Shown: positions 21,436 to 32,198 of the stretch, piece by piece
Layout: each line of letters begins with the position of its first letter
Position numbering within the stretch: the first letter of the stretch is position 1
NCBI GenBank assembly: GCA_014621425.1
Contig: JAANBB010000229.1
Span: 1 to 62,708 of the forward strand
Source: Cylindrodendrum hubeiense
Lineage: Eukaryota; Ascomycota; Sordariomycetes; Hypocreales; Nectriaceae
Reading direction: 5' to 3'
Length of the DNA: 62,708 bases
Program-made: the position numbers and the translations under genes
The notes under the pieces: generated by a model
Database searches by the model: none
Told to the model about the DNA's origin: nothing
The model's input: the letters and a program-made list of their open reading frames with translations, nothing else

Positions 21436-24400
21436 TCAAAACAGAACGCTCATGTAATGCCTCCCGGGGCGTGATGGTCCCCCAAACACCTTCTTATACC
21501 AGTCGTTCCATTCTCTTATTTGTTCATGTAAATCCTCCACCAGCTCTTGCAGATCCCACACCGGCCCATCTGTACCCTGCCCAGATTGAGTTGATGAAAT
21601 CCCTCTGCCTTTCCCAGGCGCCTGGATGGTGATCTTGTTCCTCGTGACGATCCAATTTTTGCGTACGTCGTTTACAATGTTATCTGTGAAGCTTTTGACG
21701 TAGGTATCAACCCGTGTTGAGTCGGTTGTGGGTCTTCGCAGACCTGACAGAAGAAGGTTCGCGTTCAGGGAGTAATCCTCAAGATCGAGGAGGTCTTCGA
21801 TGTAAGTCTCCGCAGTTTCAATACCGCTGCTTACGTATTTGAGAGCCTGTGACGTCTCCTTCCAGGCCCCGGATGACGTCTGCGACATAGAGAGTATGTG
21901 AAAAGACGGCCACAGGTTGTTGGCCATCGACAGCACCTGTCGAAGCAGGTGGATTTGCGCCTCCTTCAAGAACCCGTCGTTCTGGCTAAGTTGATCTAAC
22001 CCGCTGACAAAGGCCTTGACTGTGACAAGAAGATGCGGCAGATCGTCTTCTGTCAGTTCGTGCGGAACGACGTGGCAGTTCAATAACACTCGCAGCGCTT
22101 CCACATAAATGTCAACCAGTGGGAATGCTGAGCTTTCGAGAAACGATGCGCGGATGATGGCTGGGAGCATCTTGCCGAGAATGAATGCCGAGATTCCTGT
22201 GTTTTTCATGCCCCGGTGCAGCAGCTTAACTTCGTCGCGTAGCTTGTCATTAATGAGCGACATTTTGAAGTTGTTGAACAGGAAGAAGAACAGCTGGTGG
22301 ATGACCTTGGTGTCGCCCTCACTCAGTCGAAGTCCATATGAGAGCATGCCAGCTATCTGAAGCTGTGGGTCTTGGACGGAAGGCGAGTATTCTTTGTTGA
22401 TTTGGTAGAAGAAATCATCAACGGTGCAGATCTCCGAACCATGGGCCCTGATGAGGGTAATGATGTCCCGGATGAAAGCCACATAGCTGGGGTGTTCTGG
22501 TGCATCCTGAACCATAGTTCGCAGGTCCCTTTTGATCTGCTGCATTACAGACTTCAGCGTCTTTGAATGCTCCGAAATGAGAACCTTCCTCAGAGCTGGT
22601 CCTGCGTCCCCGAGACATCTTCTCATCCAAGATATAGCGAATTCGAACATATCGCGGTTGGCATTGTAGTCCGGGTTGATTGCGAGTCCAACGGCTGCTT
22701 CTGGGACGAATTCCTTTTCACGCCGTTGCAGCTCTTGCCCGAGCTCGTTTTCGTATGCAAGGTACTTTCGAGGTTTGACAATAGACAGCATCCACACTTC
22801 GGACAGTGTAAAGCCGGCATCCGTGAAGTCATCAAACCCATGCTTGAAAAGAGTGGCGATGAACAAGACCAGATACTTACGCTGGTCGAGGCTAATTTTC
22901 GCCGGAATATCCTCAAAGAGTCCGTACTTTCCAAACTTGAACATGTCGCAAAGCCTCAAGATACCAGCGCTCATAAACCTCACGCCAAGTCTCGCTGAAA
23001 GGGTAACAACTAGCTCAGTACACCGCAACTTTTCAATAGCTGCCAGTGCGCCAAGTTCTCTGTCTCCGCGTGCAGAGATGATACACCTTGCCATTGAGAA
23101 GAAGCTGCTAGAGAGATCATGGTCGAGCACCAAGAGTGCATCATCTGCTTGCTCCGAGTTTAGAAGTTGGCTCTCCCTTTCCTGGCTTTCTTCGCTATCT
23201 TTAAACTCATCGACTCGAGACAGGAAGCTTTCCAGAGTAGCCAAGGAAACATGGAGGATGGACCAATGGAACTGTGGCGGGCACGCAGCGAAGTGCTTGA
23301 ACACCTGCTGCAGTTGCAGCGTGTTCAAGGCAAATGTGGCCGCTTCCAGGTCCGGCGCATGCTTCATGACATCCAAAGAAACTGAGACGGAGAGTTGAAG
23401 AACGTCCATTACAGCGGCTCTGTTCAAGGCCACCATAGCATCAACCATCTCTGGACTGATGGTGTTGCTGGTCTCTTTGGACAACATCAGGAACTGCTGG
23501 TGCATATCTGAGGCGACCGAATCAAACTGCTGCATCACTGACTGAAAGAACGTGTTCCTCCACCGAGCGAATGGCTTGAACGAGGTCGTTGCTTCTCCTG
23601 ATGCGATGATGAATCTCGCTAGTTGATTCCAAGCCCGCAGGTTGATCAAACACGCCTCCTTATGTGAGCTCGCCGGGACAACGAGCCTTTCGAATAAGTG
23701 AGCTCCTGGTCGTAATTCAGGTGGAGAAGCCCAGAATAAGGTGCAGAGAAGATCATGGTGATTCCTCAGCGCTGCCAGATCTCGCTCTTGAAGTATCTGT
23801 TCCTTGAGAAGCTGCCGGTTGTGATTTGGCATGGTGCGGGTAACCAGGTTACGAATATCGTTCAGTGACCCAACCTCGTTTGACCTTTTGATGCTCAAAG
23901 CCACGAGCTTCAAGAAGACGTGGAAGCACTTGTCAGCCTTCTCGACAGCCAACGAGGGGTTACCACCGAGCTCCTCTAGGAAACTAGGAGATTTGAACAC
24001 CTCTTCATTGCGGAGATGGGCAAGGTTTTGAGAGCCAAAGAAGTCGAAAATTACTCCAGCTACTGCAACACATTTGCGCCACCCCCACTGCTGCACGAGG
24101 TAATGGCATCGTCCAACCAACGCACGACAGTAGTTGTTGAAGCTGGGAGACTGGCGCGGATTCTCTTTGTAATGTTGGAATACCTGCTTCAATAGTTGTT
24201 GGGGTAGTACCCAGCCATCAACTACGGTATCGTGCCTGCTACCTGCAACGATGATTCCCTTGTCGTTGAATTCGGTGAGGGGAAGCAGAATGAACATATT
24301 CTTCCAGAGTCGTTCGTGCTCTTGTGCATCAAGACTCGCCACAGCCTCGGGAGTAGCCATGACGGAGTATGTCACGTCCCAGAAGGACGACCGCGGAATC

Positions 24401-27400
24401 CGAGCGTGTTCGAGGACCTTCATCGCAGTTACCCATGAATGAAGACCCCGCGCATCATCCCGAAGTCCCCTCTCTCGGAATTGCGTGTCATGAAGCAGCC
24501 GATACGTGTCCTTCACTTGATTCAGTCCGGCGGTAAGGAGAGAGGAAACCGCCGTCTTTGCTAAGTCTTTCATCAGATCCTCCATTTGAAATTGCTCGCT
24601 CATCAAAGAGGTGTCATTTTGGCAGAGTTTCAGAATCATGATGGCAGTAATCAGGAAGTGGTCGTATACGCTGGCGATCAGGCTGCACCGGGATTGTATG
24701 GTAGAACTGCTCTGACTCAGGAGTGTCTTGATGCGGCCATTGAAGCCCCGGAGCACCTCAAGCGCTCTGCATGCAAATGACTTGACACTTGTGGGTTCTG
24801 CGAAACTCAGTGAGTCCATTGTAAACTTCGTGATGAAAGCTGCAGCATCAAGAGCAGGCGTGGAGGACGAAGAGATGTCAATCACCGATGTGCTTTCAAG
24901 CTGCTCTGCAACGAAATCGAGTACGACACCCAGTTCAGAAGATACCTGAGCATCCCATGGGCCCCATCTCAGAATCTGACCACCGAGATTGAATGCTGAG
25001 CGAGGACGCAGATCCAGAAATTTCTGGTAGTGGGCATTGTCGGATAGTGTTTCGAGGGCACCACTTCCGATCAACGTTGACTCATGGAAGTAAACGCCTG
25101 ATTCCAGTGGGAATGCCTCGAAGTGATGGGTGTACTGGGTTCCATATGAACCGAGTCCCCGAAGCTTTTGTCCCTCTGTTTCTGCTTGAACCGGTTCTGG
25201 TACTGGGGTAGCTTCGATTGGGATGGGATCGTTCGCTCGACTGTACTGGGGTGCGTCGATGTCGACTTGTTGGGGCCTAGTCTTTTTTCGATACCGAGAC
25301 TTCCGTTGATCTGATTCCTGTGGCTTCACGATACGCAGAGGGACCGGATTGTCCTCTGGTGGAGGGCTAGCAGGATATTCAACATCGGTGCCGGCCTCAT
25401 TAAGAGCTAAAATGCTCGAATTCGACCAGTCCTCACGTTGCTTCCGGTAGAGACGGTCAAGGCGCCTTTTTGTTGCGTTGAAGTGGAAGCTGCTGGTTTG
25501 ATCTGTCTCATCCATCTCCAGCTGAGCTGGTCGCGCAACGCCTGAACCAGACCGACTAAGCTGTCCGTTTGCCCGGGGACGTTGCCTCTTCGCAGGGGAC
25601 GCCTGAGGATTTTTTTCAGACTGGTAGCTGATAGTTCCCCCATTGGTCATGTGTCTGACGAGCCGGCGAGGTGTTCCTGAAGATGGTGGCGGTTGACGTT
25701 TTTGAACTGTCGAGATGTTTAGAGAGGTTTCGGTCAGAGGCTTCTTCGGTGTTGGCTTTGTTTTCTTCTGCTTTCTTGCAGCGGAGACTGACTGCCGCTG
25801 CGGTATAGACCCTGCTCTCCAGCTGTTCAGAACGGATGCAACGTCGAGATGGTCTTCCCGGGTACCAAGTTTGATCAATTTCTTGCCAGGACTTGACCTG
25901 CCCATATCCCGACGTCGATTGGCAGCTCGAGCTGCAATCTTGAGGAAACGAGGAGCATTTGGTTCAATCACGTCCAGAATACTAAGACGTGGCGCGGCTG
26001 CAGGCCTCCCAGGATTTTGTGATCTTCGTCCCTTTCCGCTCTTTGTCTTTCGCCCTAATGTCGGTTCTCGATATTTCTTCTTCACCAGTTGTCTTGCTGA
26101 TGACGACCCAGCTTGAGACTCATTAAGCATGCTGGTGATCTTGGGTTGACGGGGTGGCTTCGAAGAGGTTGGTTTTCGTTGATTTTTTGTCGTCTTTGGT
26201 CGACTCGGGGTGCCACGGAAGGATTCTGCCAACTTCAACTGGCGTTGTCTTCCCGGTAACATGCGGTCGATCTGATCATCCTCGACCACTGAAGCCCCAT
26301 CGTCTGACCACTGTCCTTCTGGGAATGGCATTGAGTCTGGGTCTTCCTGGAGCACAAGCCTCGTCTGGTTGTGAAAGACATCATCTGTGGTTCTCTGCCG
26401 TGGGGCGGGTGTGTCGTCATCAGAGTCCTCAAACAAGAGATGCGGTGCTGTAGAAACTCGTGGTGTAGCCTGTCGTCTTTGTGCAACGCCACGCCTCTGC
26501 TCTCGTTCTGGGGAGCGTTCTGCCTGTCGTTTGTGGGCATCTTTCTGGTTCTTCGCCCGGCCAGCTTGCTGGTCCAGCCGAAGCCACGAGGCTGGGAGCA
26601 CACCCCTGATGCGATGTTTGACTGTATGCACCATTTCGGAACCACTCTCAGACTCGGTCGCGGATGCAGAACCGCCCTCATCTGACACCGGACCCGGGTC
26701 CTGTTTAGAGAGCTCATCTTCAGAATCGCTGTCGACAACCCAATGTCGTAGAGCGGAAGGGGTTATCGATTGGTGAGCAAGTCTACCGCCAGGCGTTGGG
26801 GTGGGAGATCGCAATCCTTGGGGCAGAGGCTCGTCAATCTCAGCAGGAGGTGGCTCCGGGCTTCGCCTCAAGTTACGTTGGGCGGCTGGAGAGTCAGTAG
26901 TTCCGGCCACCAATCTCAAAATGGCGGCCGGCTCAAGAGGATCGCTATGGATGATGTCATGTCTCCTTCGTTTTCGTGTCGACGAACGAGAAGGTGAGCT
27001 CTTCCGCTTGGCGACTTTCTTGGGTATTGATCGTGGTTGTTGGTTGAGTAAATCTTTTAGGGCAGGAAGATCTTCCCCAATCAGACTCGTGCTGTCAGTA
27101 TCGCCTGCTGAGCTAGCTTGGCTGCTTGGCCCAGCACGATCATTCAGGGGCGACGTCTTCTGTGGTGAGGGTGAGGGAACATCAGGGCTATCCATACCAT
27201 CCAGGAAATCAGCCAGGCCGTTTAATTGGCTCTCGTCGGAAACCTCTGGTAGCCTTGACTCCTGGCTGTCGTCTTCGAAGTCCTTATCTTGTGAAGCCTG
27301 TTGCCGTCTTCGTCTCTCTGCCTCCAGGGCCATCCTCAAGGGCTTCACTCCATTTTGCCTTAGCAAGCTGCTGTACTGGGCGTTCTCAAGGAGATAGGGG

Positions 27401-28065
27401 TGTTCTTGAATGGGTTTCCGGGGCCGAAGTGACCGCTCATAACGAACAGCTGCTCGCCTGTCTGCCTGTATGTCTGCATCCCGGCCCAGCTCCTGGCTTT
27501 GTATGAGAACTGGATCGAGTTCATCCGGTAAGGAAAGCAGCGGTCCAATACTTGAAACAGCACCAGGAAATTCTGGTGGTGGGGACGATAGCTCAACGTA
27601 GCTTCTAGATATCTCGTCCAGGTCCACGAGTTGCGGTTGGTTCTCGTTCGGCAGCTGAGAGTCGAAGTCTGTAGAGTCTCGTTGGATGGAAAGGAAATCA
27701 ACGGGTGTCATGCCACTGTCGCTGCGTGCGGGTGACAAGGGCGACGACAGAGGTGATGATAATGGAGATGACAGTGGCGAGGAGTCGATTGCGAGTGGTT
27801 CCACTGGTCGTGATATCGTCGCAGGTTGTCGGGGGGTGTTCTTCGTCGGGAGGATAGGTAGGTCCTGTTCTTGAGAGTCGGGGACGTCCCATATATCTTC
27901 TGCGTTCTCCTTCTCTTTGGTTTGTGCCGTCTTCTTCTCGTTGCGGGCCGGACTGATCTTGTTGGTCATCAAAGCAAGGCTTGGCACAGGGGCCATCTCC
28001 TGGCTATCGAAGCCATCCTCATCCTCCGAATCCGGGACTTCTCCCAGCTCCTTCCAGTTGGCCAT
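21436..28065 (-). CDS. MMS22: Mus7/MMS22-family DNA replication-repair protein
   Basis: A single uninterrupted frame of 2209 residues, in the size range of fungal Mus7/Mms22. The N-terminal half is acidic and Ser/Pro/Arg-rich, probably disordered: MANWKELGEVPDSEDED at the start, a second similar motif IWDVPDSQEQD at 58-68, and a run of SSPL units at 95-112. From roughly residue 900 on it becomes a helical repeat region typical of the family (for example ARIPRSSFWDVTYSVMATPE; HYMSVLF at the end). In yeasts Mms22/Mus7 works with Rtt101/Cul8 and Mms1 in a ubiquitin ligase that supports stalled replication forks and recombination repair. A nuclear location is expected. The start is the first ATG of the frame and fits the conserved family N-terminus. 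It shares a 420-bp divergent promoter with the small gene at 28486. Confidence 0.85.
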   Translation of the reverse strand: MANWKELGEVPDSEDEDGFDSQEMAPVPSLALMTNKISPARNEKKTAQTKEKENAEDIWDVPDSQEQDLPILPTKNTPRQPATISRPVEPLAIDSSPLSSPLSSPLSSPLSPARSDSGMTPVDFLSIQRDSTDFDSQLPNENQPQLVDLDEISRSYVELSSPPPEFPGAVSSIGPLLSLPDELDPVLIQSQELGRDADIQADRRAAVRYERSLRPRKPIQEHPYLLENAQYSSLLRQNGVKPLRMALEAERRRRQQASQDKDFEDDSQESRLPEVSDESQLNGLADFLDGMDSPDVPSPSPQKTSPLNDRAGPSSQASSAGDTDSTSLIGEDLPALKDLLNQQPRSIPKKVAKRKSSPSRSSTRKRRRHDIIHSDPLEPAAILRLVAGTTDSPAAQRNLRRSPEPPPAEIDEPLPQGLRSPTPTPGGRLAHQSITPSALRHWVVDSDSEDELSKQDPGPVSDEGGSASATESESGSEMVHTVKHRIRGVLPASWLRLDQQAGRAKNQKDAHKRQAERSPEREQRRGVAQRRQATPRVSTAPHLLFEDSDDDTPAPRQRTTDDVFHNQTRLVLQEDPDSMPFPEGQWSDDGASVVEDDQIDRMLPGRQRQLKLAESFRGTPSRPKTTKNQRKPTSSKPPRQPKITSMLNESQAGSSSARQLVKKKYREPTLGRKTKSGKGRRSQNPGRPAAAPRLSILDVIEPNAPRFLKIAARAANRRRDMGRSSPGKKLIKLGTREDHLDVASVLNSWRAGSIPQRQSVSAARKQKKTKPTPKKPLTETSLNISTVQKRQPPPSSGTPRRLVRHMTNGGTISYQSEKNPQASPAKRQRPRANGQLSRSGSGVARPAQLEMDETDQTSSFHFNATKRRLDRLYRKQREDWSNSSILALNEAGTDVEYPASPPPEDNPVPLRIVKPQESDQRKSRYRKKTRPQQVDIDAPQYSRANDPIPIEATPVPEPVQAETEGQKLRGLGSYGTQYTHHFEAFPLESGVYFHESTLIGSGALETLSDNAHYQKFLDLRPRSAFNLGGQILRWGPWDAQVSSELGVVLDFVAEQLESTSVIDISSSSTPALDAAAFITKFTMDSLSFAEPTSVKSFACRALEVLRGFNGRIKTLLSQSSSTIQSRCSLIASVYDHFLITAIMILKLCQNDTSLMSEQFQMEDLMKDLAKTAVSSLLTAGLNQVKDTYRLLHDTQFRERGLRDDARGLHSWVTAMKVLEHARIPRSSFWDVTYSVMATPEAVASLDAQEHERLWKNMFILLPLTEFNDKGIIVAGSRHDTVVDGWVLPQQLLKQVFQHYKENPRQSPSFNNYCRALVGRCHYLVQQWGWRKCVAVAGVIFDFFGSQNLAHLRNEEVFKSPSFLEELGGNPSLAVEKADKCFHVFLKLVALSIKRSNEVGSLNDIRNLVTRTMPNHNRQLLKEQILQERDLAALRNHHDLLCTLFWASPPELRPGAHLFERLVVPASSHKEACLINLRAWNQLARFIIASGEATTSFKPFARWRNTFFQSVMQQFDSVASDMHQQFLMLSKETSNTISPEMVDAMVALNRAAVMDVLQLSVSVSLDVMKHAPDLEAATFALNTLQLQQVFKHFAACPPQFHWSILHVSLATLESFLSRVDEFKDSEESQERESQLLNSEQADDALLVLDHDLSSSFFSMARCIISARGDRELGALAAIEKLRCTELVVTLSARLGVRFMSAGILRLCDMFKFGKYGLFEDIPAKISLDQRKYLVLFIATLFKHGFDDFTDAGFTLSEVWMLSIVKPRKYLAYENELGQELQRREKEFVPEAAVGLAINPDYNANRDMFEFAISWMRRCLGDAGPALRKVLISEHSKTLKSVMQQIKRDLRTMVQDAPEHPSYVAFIRDIITLIRAHGSEICTVDDFFYQINKEYSPSVQDPQLQIAGMLSYGLRLSEGDTKVIHQLFFFLFNNFKMSLINDKLRDEVKLLHRGMKNTGISAFILGKMLPAIIRASFLESSAFPLVDIYVEALRVLLNCHVVPHELTEDDLPHLLVTVKAFVSGLDQLSQNDGFLKEAQIHLLRQVLSMANNLWPSFHILSMSQTSSGAWKETSQALKYVSSGIETAETYIEDLLDLEDYSLNANLLLSGLRRPTTDSTRVDTYVKSFTDNIVNDVRKNWIVTRNKITIQAPGKGRGISSTQSGQGTDGPVWDLQELVEDLHEQIREWNDWYKKVFGGPSRPGRHYMSVLF

Positions 28066-28485
28066 GGTCCACTGGGATCATTATCTCATCGAGCCATGGG
28101 CCTCGAGGTCCGAATCGGTCGAGAAGTTGTCGAGGGATGTACGTTTGCTGTGGTCGGAGGGAGCTTCTATTGCGAATTGGTGGAATCAGGATCTCGTTAA
28201 TTGGTGCTCGGATCAGGTGTAGCGGGGAACGCGGTCCAGGAATTGGGAGACGCGTTCCGGTAGGGGAGGGCGCGCCACTGTAGACGGTAAAGTGCGGGTG
28301 TGGGGCTCGGCGTTCGGGGACTCAACGCGCCTGGAGCGCCGGAACAACCCACTATTTCCACTAGCCACGATCCACTGCGACGTCCGTCGGGAACCCAGCA
28401 AGCCAAAGACGAGTTGCCTCCAATCCCATTGCCGACTTTTTTACCGACTCCCTCCATTCTTTCGGCCAATACAGATTAAACCGCC
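28066..28485. promoter_or_regulatory. Divergent promoter between MMS22 and a micropeptide gene
   Basis: Only 420 bp separate the two divergent start codons, so the genes share their 5' regulatory DNA. CT-rich sequence precedes the plus-strand start. No specific factor site is claimed. Confidence 0.5.
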
Positions 28486-28791
28486 ATGTCTGTCTTTGAG
28501 AGAGCACTGCCTCTTGCTCTGACCGTCTTCTCTGGCGTTGTCGGAGGTGAGCTTACTCCAAAGATCCTCCCTCACTTCTCACTCAGCTTGAAACTCACTC
28601 GCCTGTACAGGATACTACACTTTCCAGCCCGTCTTCGCCCCTGATGCGCTCCGAAAGGATTCCCCTTCACAAAGGTAGCTATCTTTATTAATCCCACCAT
28701 CTTCTCAAAGCCAGCCGCTAAGCATATTCTTCTGTGCAGCGCCGAGACAAAACCGGAGCCACCGAAAAACCTTGCACCACCATCGAAGTAA
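28486..28791 (+). CDS. 58-residue single-pass membrane protein, probably mitochondrial
   Basis: Three tiny exons, 28486-28546, 28611-28674 and 28740-28791, with GTGAGC..ACAG and GTAGCT..GCAG introns and consistent phases. The product begins MSVFERALPLALTVFSGVVG, continues GYYTFQPVFAPDALRKDSPS and ends with a Lys/Pro-rich tail (ETKPEPPKNLAPPSK). Residues about 7-24 form one membrane-spanning helix containing a small-residue patch, followed by the aromatic YYTFQPVF. The layout (short N-terminus, one helix, charged tail) is that of small inner-mitochondrial-membrane subunits or micropeptides. I do not recognise the family. The three exons in so short a gene, with perfect phase agreement, argue that it is real. 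Confidence 0.7.
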
Positions 28792-29304
28792 AGTCACGTA
28801 TCACCGCCTTCTAAGCAACATAGAAAGAACCTGCACATGCGTTATGTATTAGTCAAGGAGTTAGTATGTTTCATGGTCGCAATTGACTTGCTTGGGTCCT
28901 GAAATGGTATTGGAGTCCTTGATTTTGGACACCAATCCCAGTACATGTATTAAATGGGGTGAAATGGGTGAAATGGGTTTATCAGCCATCTACCCCAGAT
29001 TAGAATAAAGAATCATATGATTTAAAAGCTAGCATCGTCTGAATCTCAAGAGCGGGGTATTTTCCCCTTCGTTTGTTTATCTAACCCAGAGGAACAAATG
29101 CTCAGCAGACCGATAGAGCACGACAAAAACTCTCAAACTCCGGGCACCAAAGCACGGGAATAGGTGTCACAAATCTCGCTTCCGAGTCATCCGAAGAAGA
29201 GTGGTATATTTATTCATGAGAGTCTTCTATATAGTGCCATACTTATACATCCCGCAATCAACAACCGGTTAGAGTGATTACCCTAGACGCCATCTATAGA
29301 CCAT
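28792..29304. other. Intergenic, convergent 3' ends
   Basis: About 510 nt of 3' flanking sequence between the micropeptide gene (+) and the Zn2Cys6 gene (-). Nothing else recognised. Confidence 0.4.
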
Positions 29305-31586
29305 CTATACCAAGGGTACATCCAGACTCCAGAGAATACTATCCCAGTCAATATCATCTAGATCCATTCCCGAACCGAAATTTTCCAAATCCGGGTCGGT
29401 ATACATGGGTTCATTTGGGCTTGTGGTTGTTGAAGGCCCTCTATTCGTTACCGAGCTAGGTGTGAGTGGGAGAGCACCACCGTGGCTATTCACCCTTCTC
29501 GCTTCCGAATCACTCGGTTTCGTTACCGGGAGGGGAACTTTGTATTTCCTCATCACCTGTCTCAATAGTTCTTGGAGTTTCGTCGCGGGGGCAGAGAGTC
29601 CCTGTGCGTCCTCTAGGATTCTCCACACCTGCGCCATCTGTTCTCGGCTCTTCGTCTTATCTCCCGCCTCGGGCCCCAGGCAAAGATCCATCAGTAGAGC
29701 TATGCTAGCCAAGAAAACACTGTGCAGTACCACTGTCAACCGGAGTCTGGTGGATACAAATGTGATCTTCTCCCTCTCTAGTTGGTGTTCTGTCTCGAGG
29801 ATGGTTTGTGCAGTCTTGAGACAAATCTCCCGCGAGCGAGCGTACGCAGGGTCGACTGTACCACGGGCGAAGAAGGGGATATGAAGTTTGCAGCGCTGGC
29901 CATGAACAAATAAGGTGATCACATGCCGTTGGATAATGATTGCAGGAGACCGCCGCGGGTCCGAGGGCGGGAGGCGTTCTAGGTCTTTGGCTTCAATGGT
30001 GAAAAACGGTGGAATGTCCTGAATGTATTCCTCGATTGCCTCGTCGATTTCTGTCACGAGGTTGTATCGCACCAAATCAGGATTGGACGCAGCGAGGCCT
30101 ATCCGGTCGGTGAATTTCCGAGATAGTTCTGCCAGACGGATACGCTGAAGAAAGTAGGACATGCACGTGGGCTCCTCTATCGGCAGGCCCACGAGGTTTA
30201 CCCCCTCGACGATATTCTCATCTTCAATATTGAGAGGTTTTTTGACGGCCATGTGTTGAGGATTGATGGAGTACGTGCCCTCGTGTGGTCCGGGGAATCG
30301 AGCCAGCAGCCTATACGCTTGTGAGACACTCGAACAAGATGTCATGGTTCTCAGGAATGTAGCTCACCAGTCTGTTGATGCGAGATACCACCATACTCTT
30401 CGCCCCATCTCGGCTTTTAATCCAGTCCAGCGTGGCGGCTGACCCATCCCAGCATTGTTGGTGTGGTCAATGCGATGCATTCCCAGCTCATGAGCCATCA
30501 CGATCGCCTTGGAGATGATAGATCGGGCCCGGACCGAGATGCCTTCGAGGTTGCATATCACGAAGCTCAAGAGCAGAAGACCTTGGATACACTCTATTGA
30601 AATATGGCCATTGCGCTGCGCATTGTCCAAGAGGTCCAGACCCGCCTTGAGCCAGACAACAGCCTGTGAATTTGCCTCCTTGGAGTCTGAGAACAGCTCA
30701 CTCTTCTCGTCCTGATCTGTCCACGAGTACGTGACGTCGGTGCAAATGGAAAGGAGTAAAATCACAGAGCCGATGGGAGTCTGTGTGCCTTGCTGTAAGC
30801 TGTCGTATACATCATCCACGAGCGCGCGCAAAGACGGGCTATGAACAATATGGTGGATGTAAGTGATGTGGTTGAGGTACTTATTTACCAGGACTCTGGC
30901 CTCTCCTCGCTGGGGTAGCCAGATGCATTTTGTCGGTTCAAATGACAAATTGGAGGAGGGAACATAGGATGAAGACGACTGTGTGATCAAGCGGATGGGG
31001 CATATGCGGAAGACGACGGTTTCTGTTAGTACAGAGTCCTATGCAATAGCTAGTGAGTGGCATGGCCAAGTATTCGGAATAAAGGGGATCTCACACTCAG
31101 CTTTGGGCCAAGACACGACCGTTCTAAAAACAGGGCATCTGCCGTCAAGTTCTGAACGTCTGAGGGAATGAGTTGCGGCAGGGGTAGTTGGGCGGGCCCG
31201 GAGGCGAGGATGTCAGTCAGGGCGGGTGCATTCACGGACGGCAGCACAACATCAGGCTGCCTATTTCGGACCACAAGAAGAGCCTCCAATCTCTCCAGGC
31301 GACTTAAGACATCGGAATCAGCAGTTGGGGCAACACTGTATGCTCTCTTGGCAGCCGCGGGCTGGGACGGAGACGGTGGCTCTAGCGGCTCGGGGCAAGG
31401 CAACCCGCGGGATACGCAGTTGGTGCAGGGAAAGACACGGCTGCACCGAAGCTTTCGCAGCCTGCAAAAGTGGCAGGAAATTGGGCGCTGGCGTGGCTGT
31501 CGACCCATATCGCCAGCAGATAACAGAGGTACGAAGGGGATTGGCACTCCGAGTTGGGGAAGTCCGGGAGCGATGAAGGTGGACAA
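29305..31586 (-). CDS. Zn2Cys6 transcription factor with fungal-specific TF domain
   Basis: Three exons on the minus strand: 31586-31095, 31038-30368 and 30310-29305, giving 722 residues. Introns are 56 and 57 nt. The binuclear zinc cluster has C38, C41, C48, C54, C57 and C64 (CHFCRLRKLRCSRVFPC..C..C). A leucine-containing linker helix follows (DSDVLSRLERLEALLVV). The middle region (LNHITYIHHIVHSPSLRALV; ARSIISKAIVMAHELGMHR; MGRRVWWYLASTDW) is the fungal-specific TF domain. The C-terminus is acidic (DPDLENFGSGMDLDDIDWDS), a likely activation region. The first ATG gives a hydrophobic 26-residue leader, and Met27 (MGRQPRQRP) is an equally plausible start. It is divergent from the MFS transporter 612 bp away, so control of that pump is a reasonable guess, not shown. 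Confidence 0.88.
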
Positions 31587-32198
31587 ATGTTAAGGAACGG
31601 TTGCGGTCCGGGAGAGCCCGCGGAGTTTCCATGGAAAATGTCCGCGGGCCCGCTCCAGGCGCAACCGCACCCCCGGCGCCTCGTGCCTACGCAATGCACC
31701 CAATCTCCTCGTACGGTTACGAGAACATGCCGATTCCGTCTTACTCCGGTTTATAATCATGAATCAAGGAGGGATATTCGTAAAAACCTTACCCAGTAAA
31801 GTGGAATTCTCAGTGTTCCTTGGCTCCTATTTGCCGGCCCGTGGATGCGCCTCCGATGACCACGGGCCGGAGACAGACGTGAGCCTATCAAGGTCCTACG
31901 ATCCTCGGAGATAATAAATAATCTAGTTTGCATGGTCCCTTGATTTCCGTCATTACGCTAATAACGGGCTGTTCTGCTGGCTTGGGTTGGCTGTCATGAA
32001 TCTCGTGCATCTTTATAAGTGTCGTCACCTCCACCCATTCGTCATTTTGTCTTGTACTTGGTTCTCACATCCCGATACCTTGTCTCCTGCATCAGCCCCC
32101 CTTCTCTCTTGGGTTTCGGAGAAAGTCCTCGATCTTGGTCCAACTATCTCGAGGTATTAACCAGGGCGTCGCCCAATCGATTCCCGAATCGCCACACC
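31587..32198. promoter_or_regulatory. Divergent promoter between Zn2Cys6 factor and MFS transporter
   Basis: 612 bp between the two start codons. Several CGG/CCG triplets occur, as expected for a Zn2Cys6 target, but in GC-rich DNA they are weak evidence. An in-frame ATG at 32019 would extend the transporter by 60 unlikely residues and is read here as leader. Confidence 0.4.
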
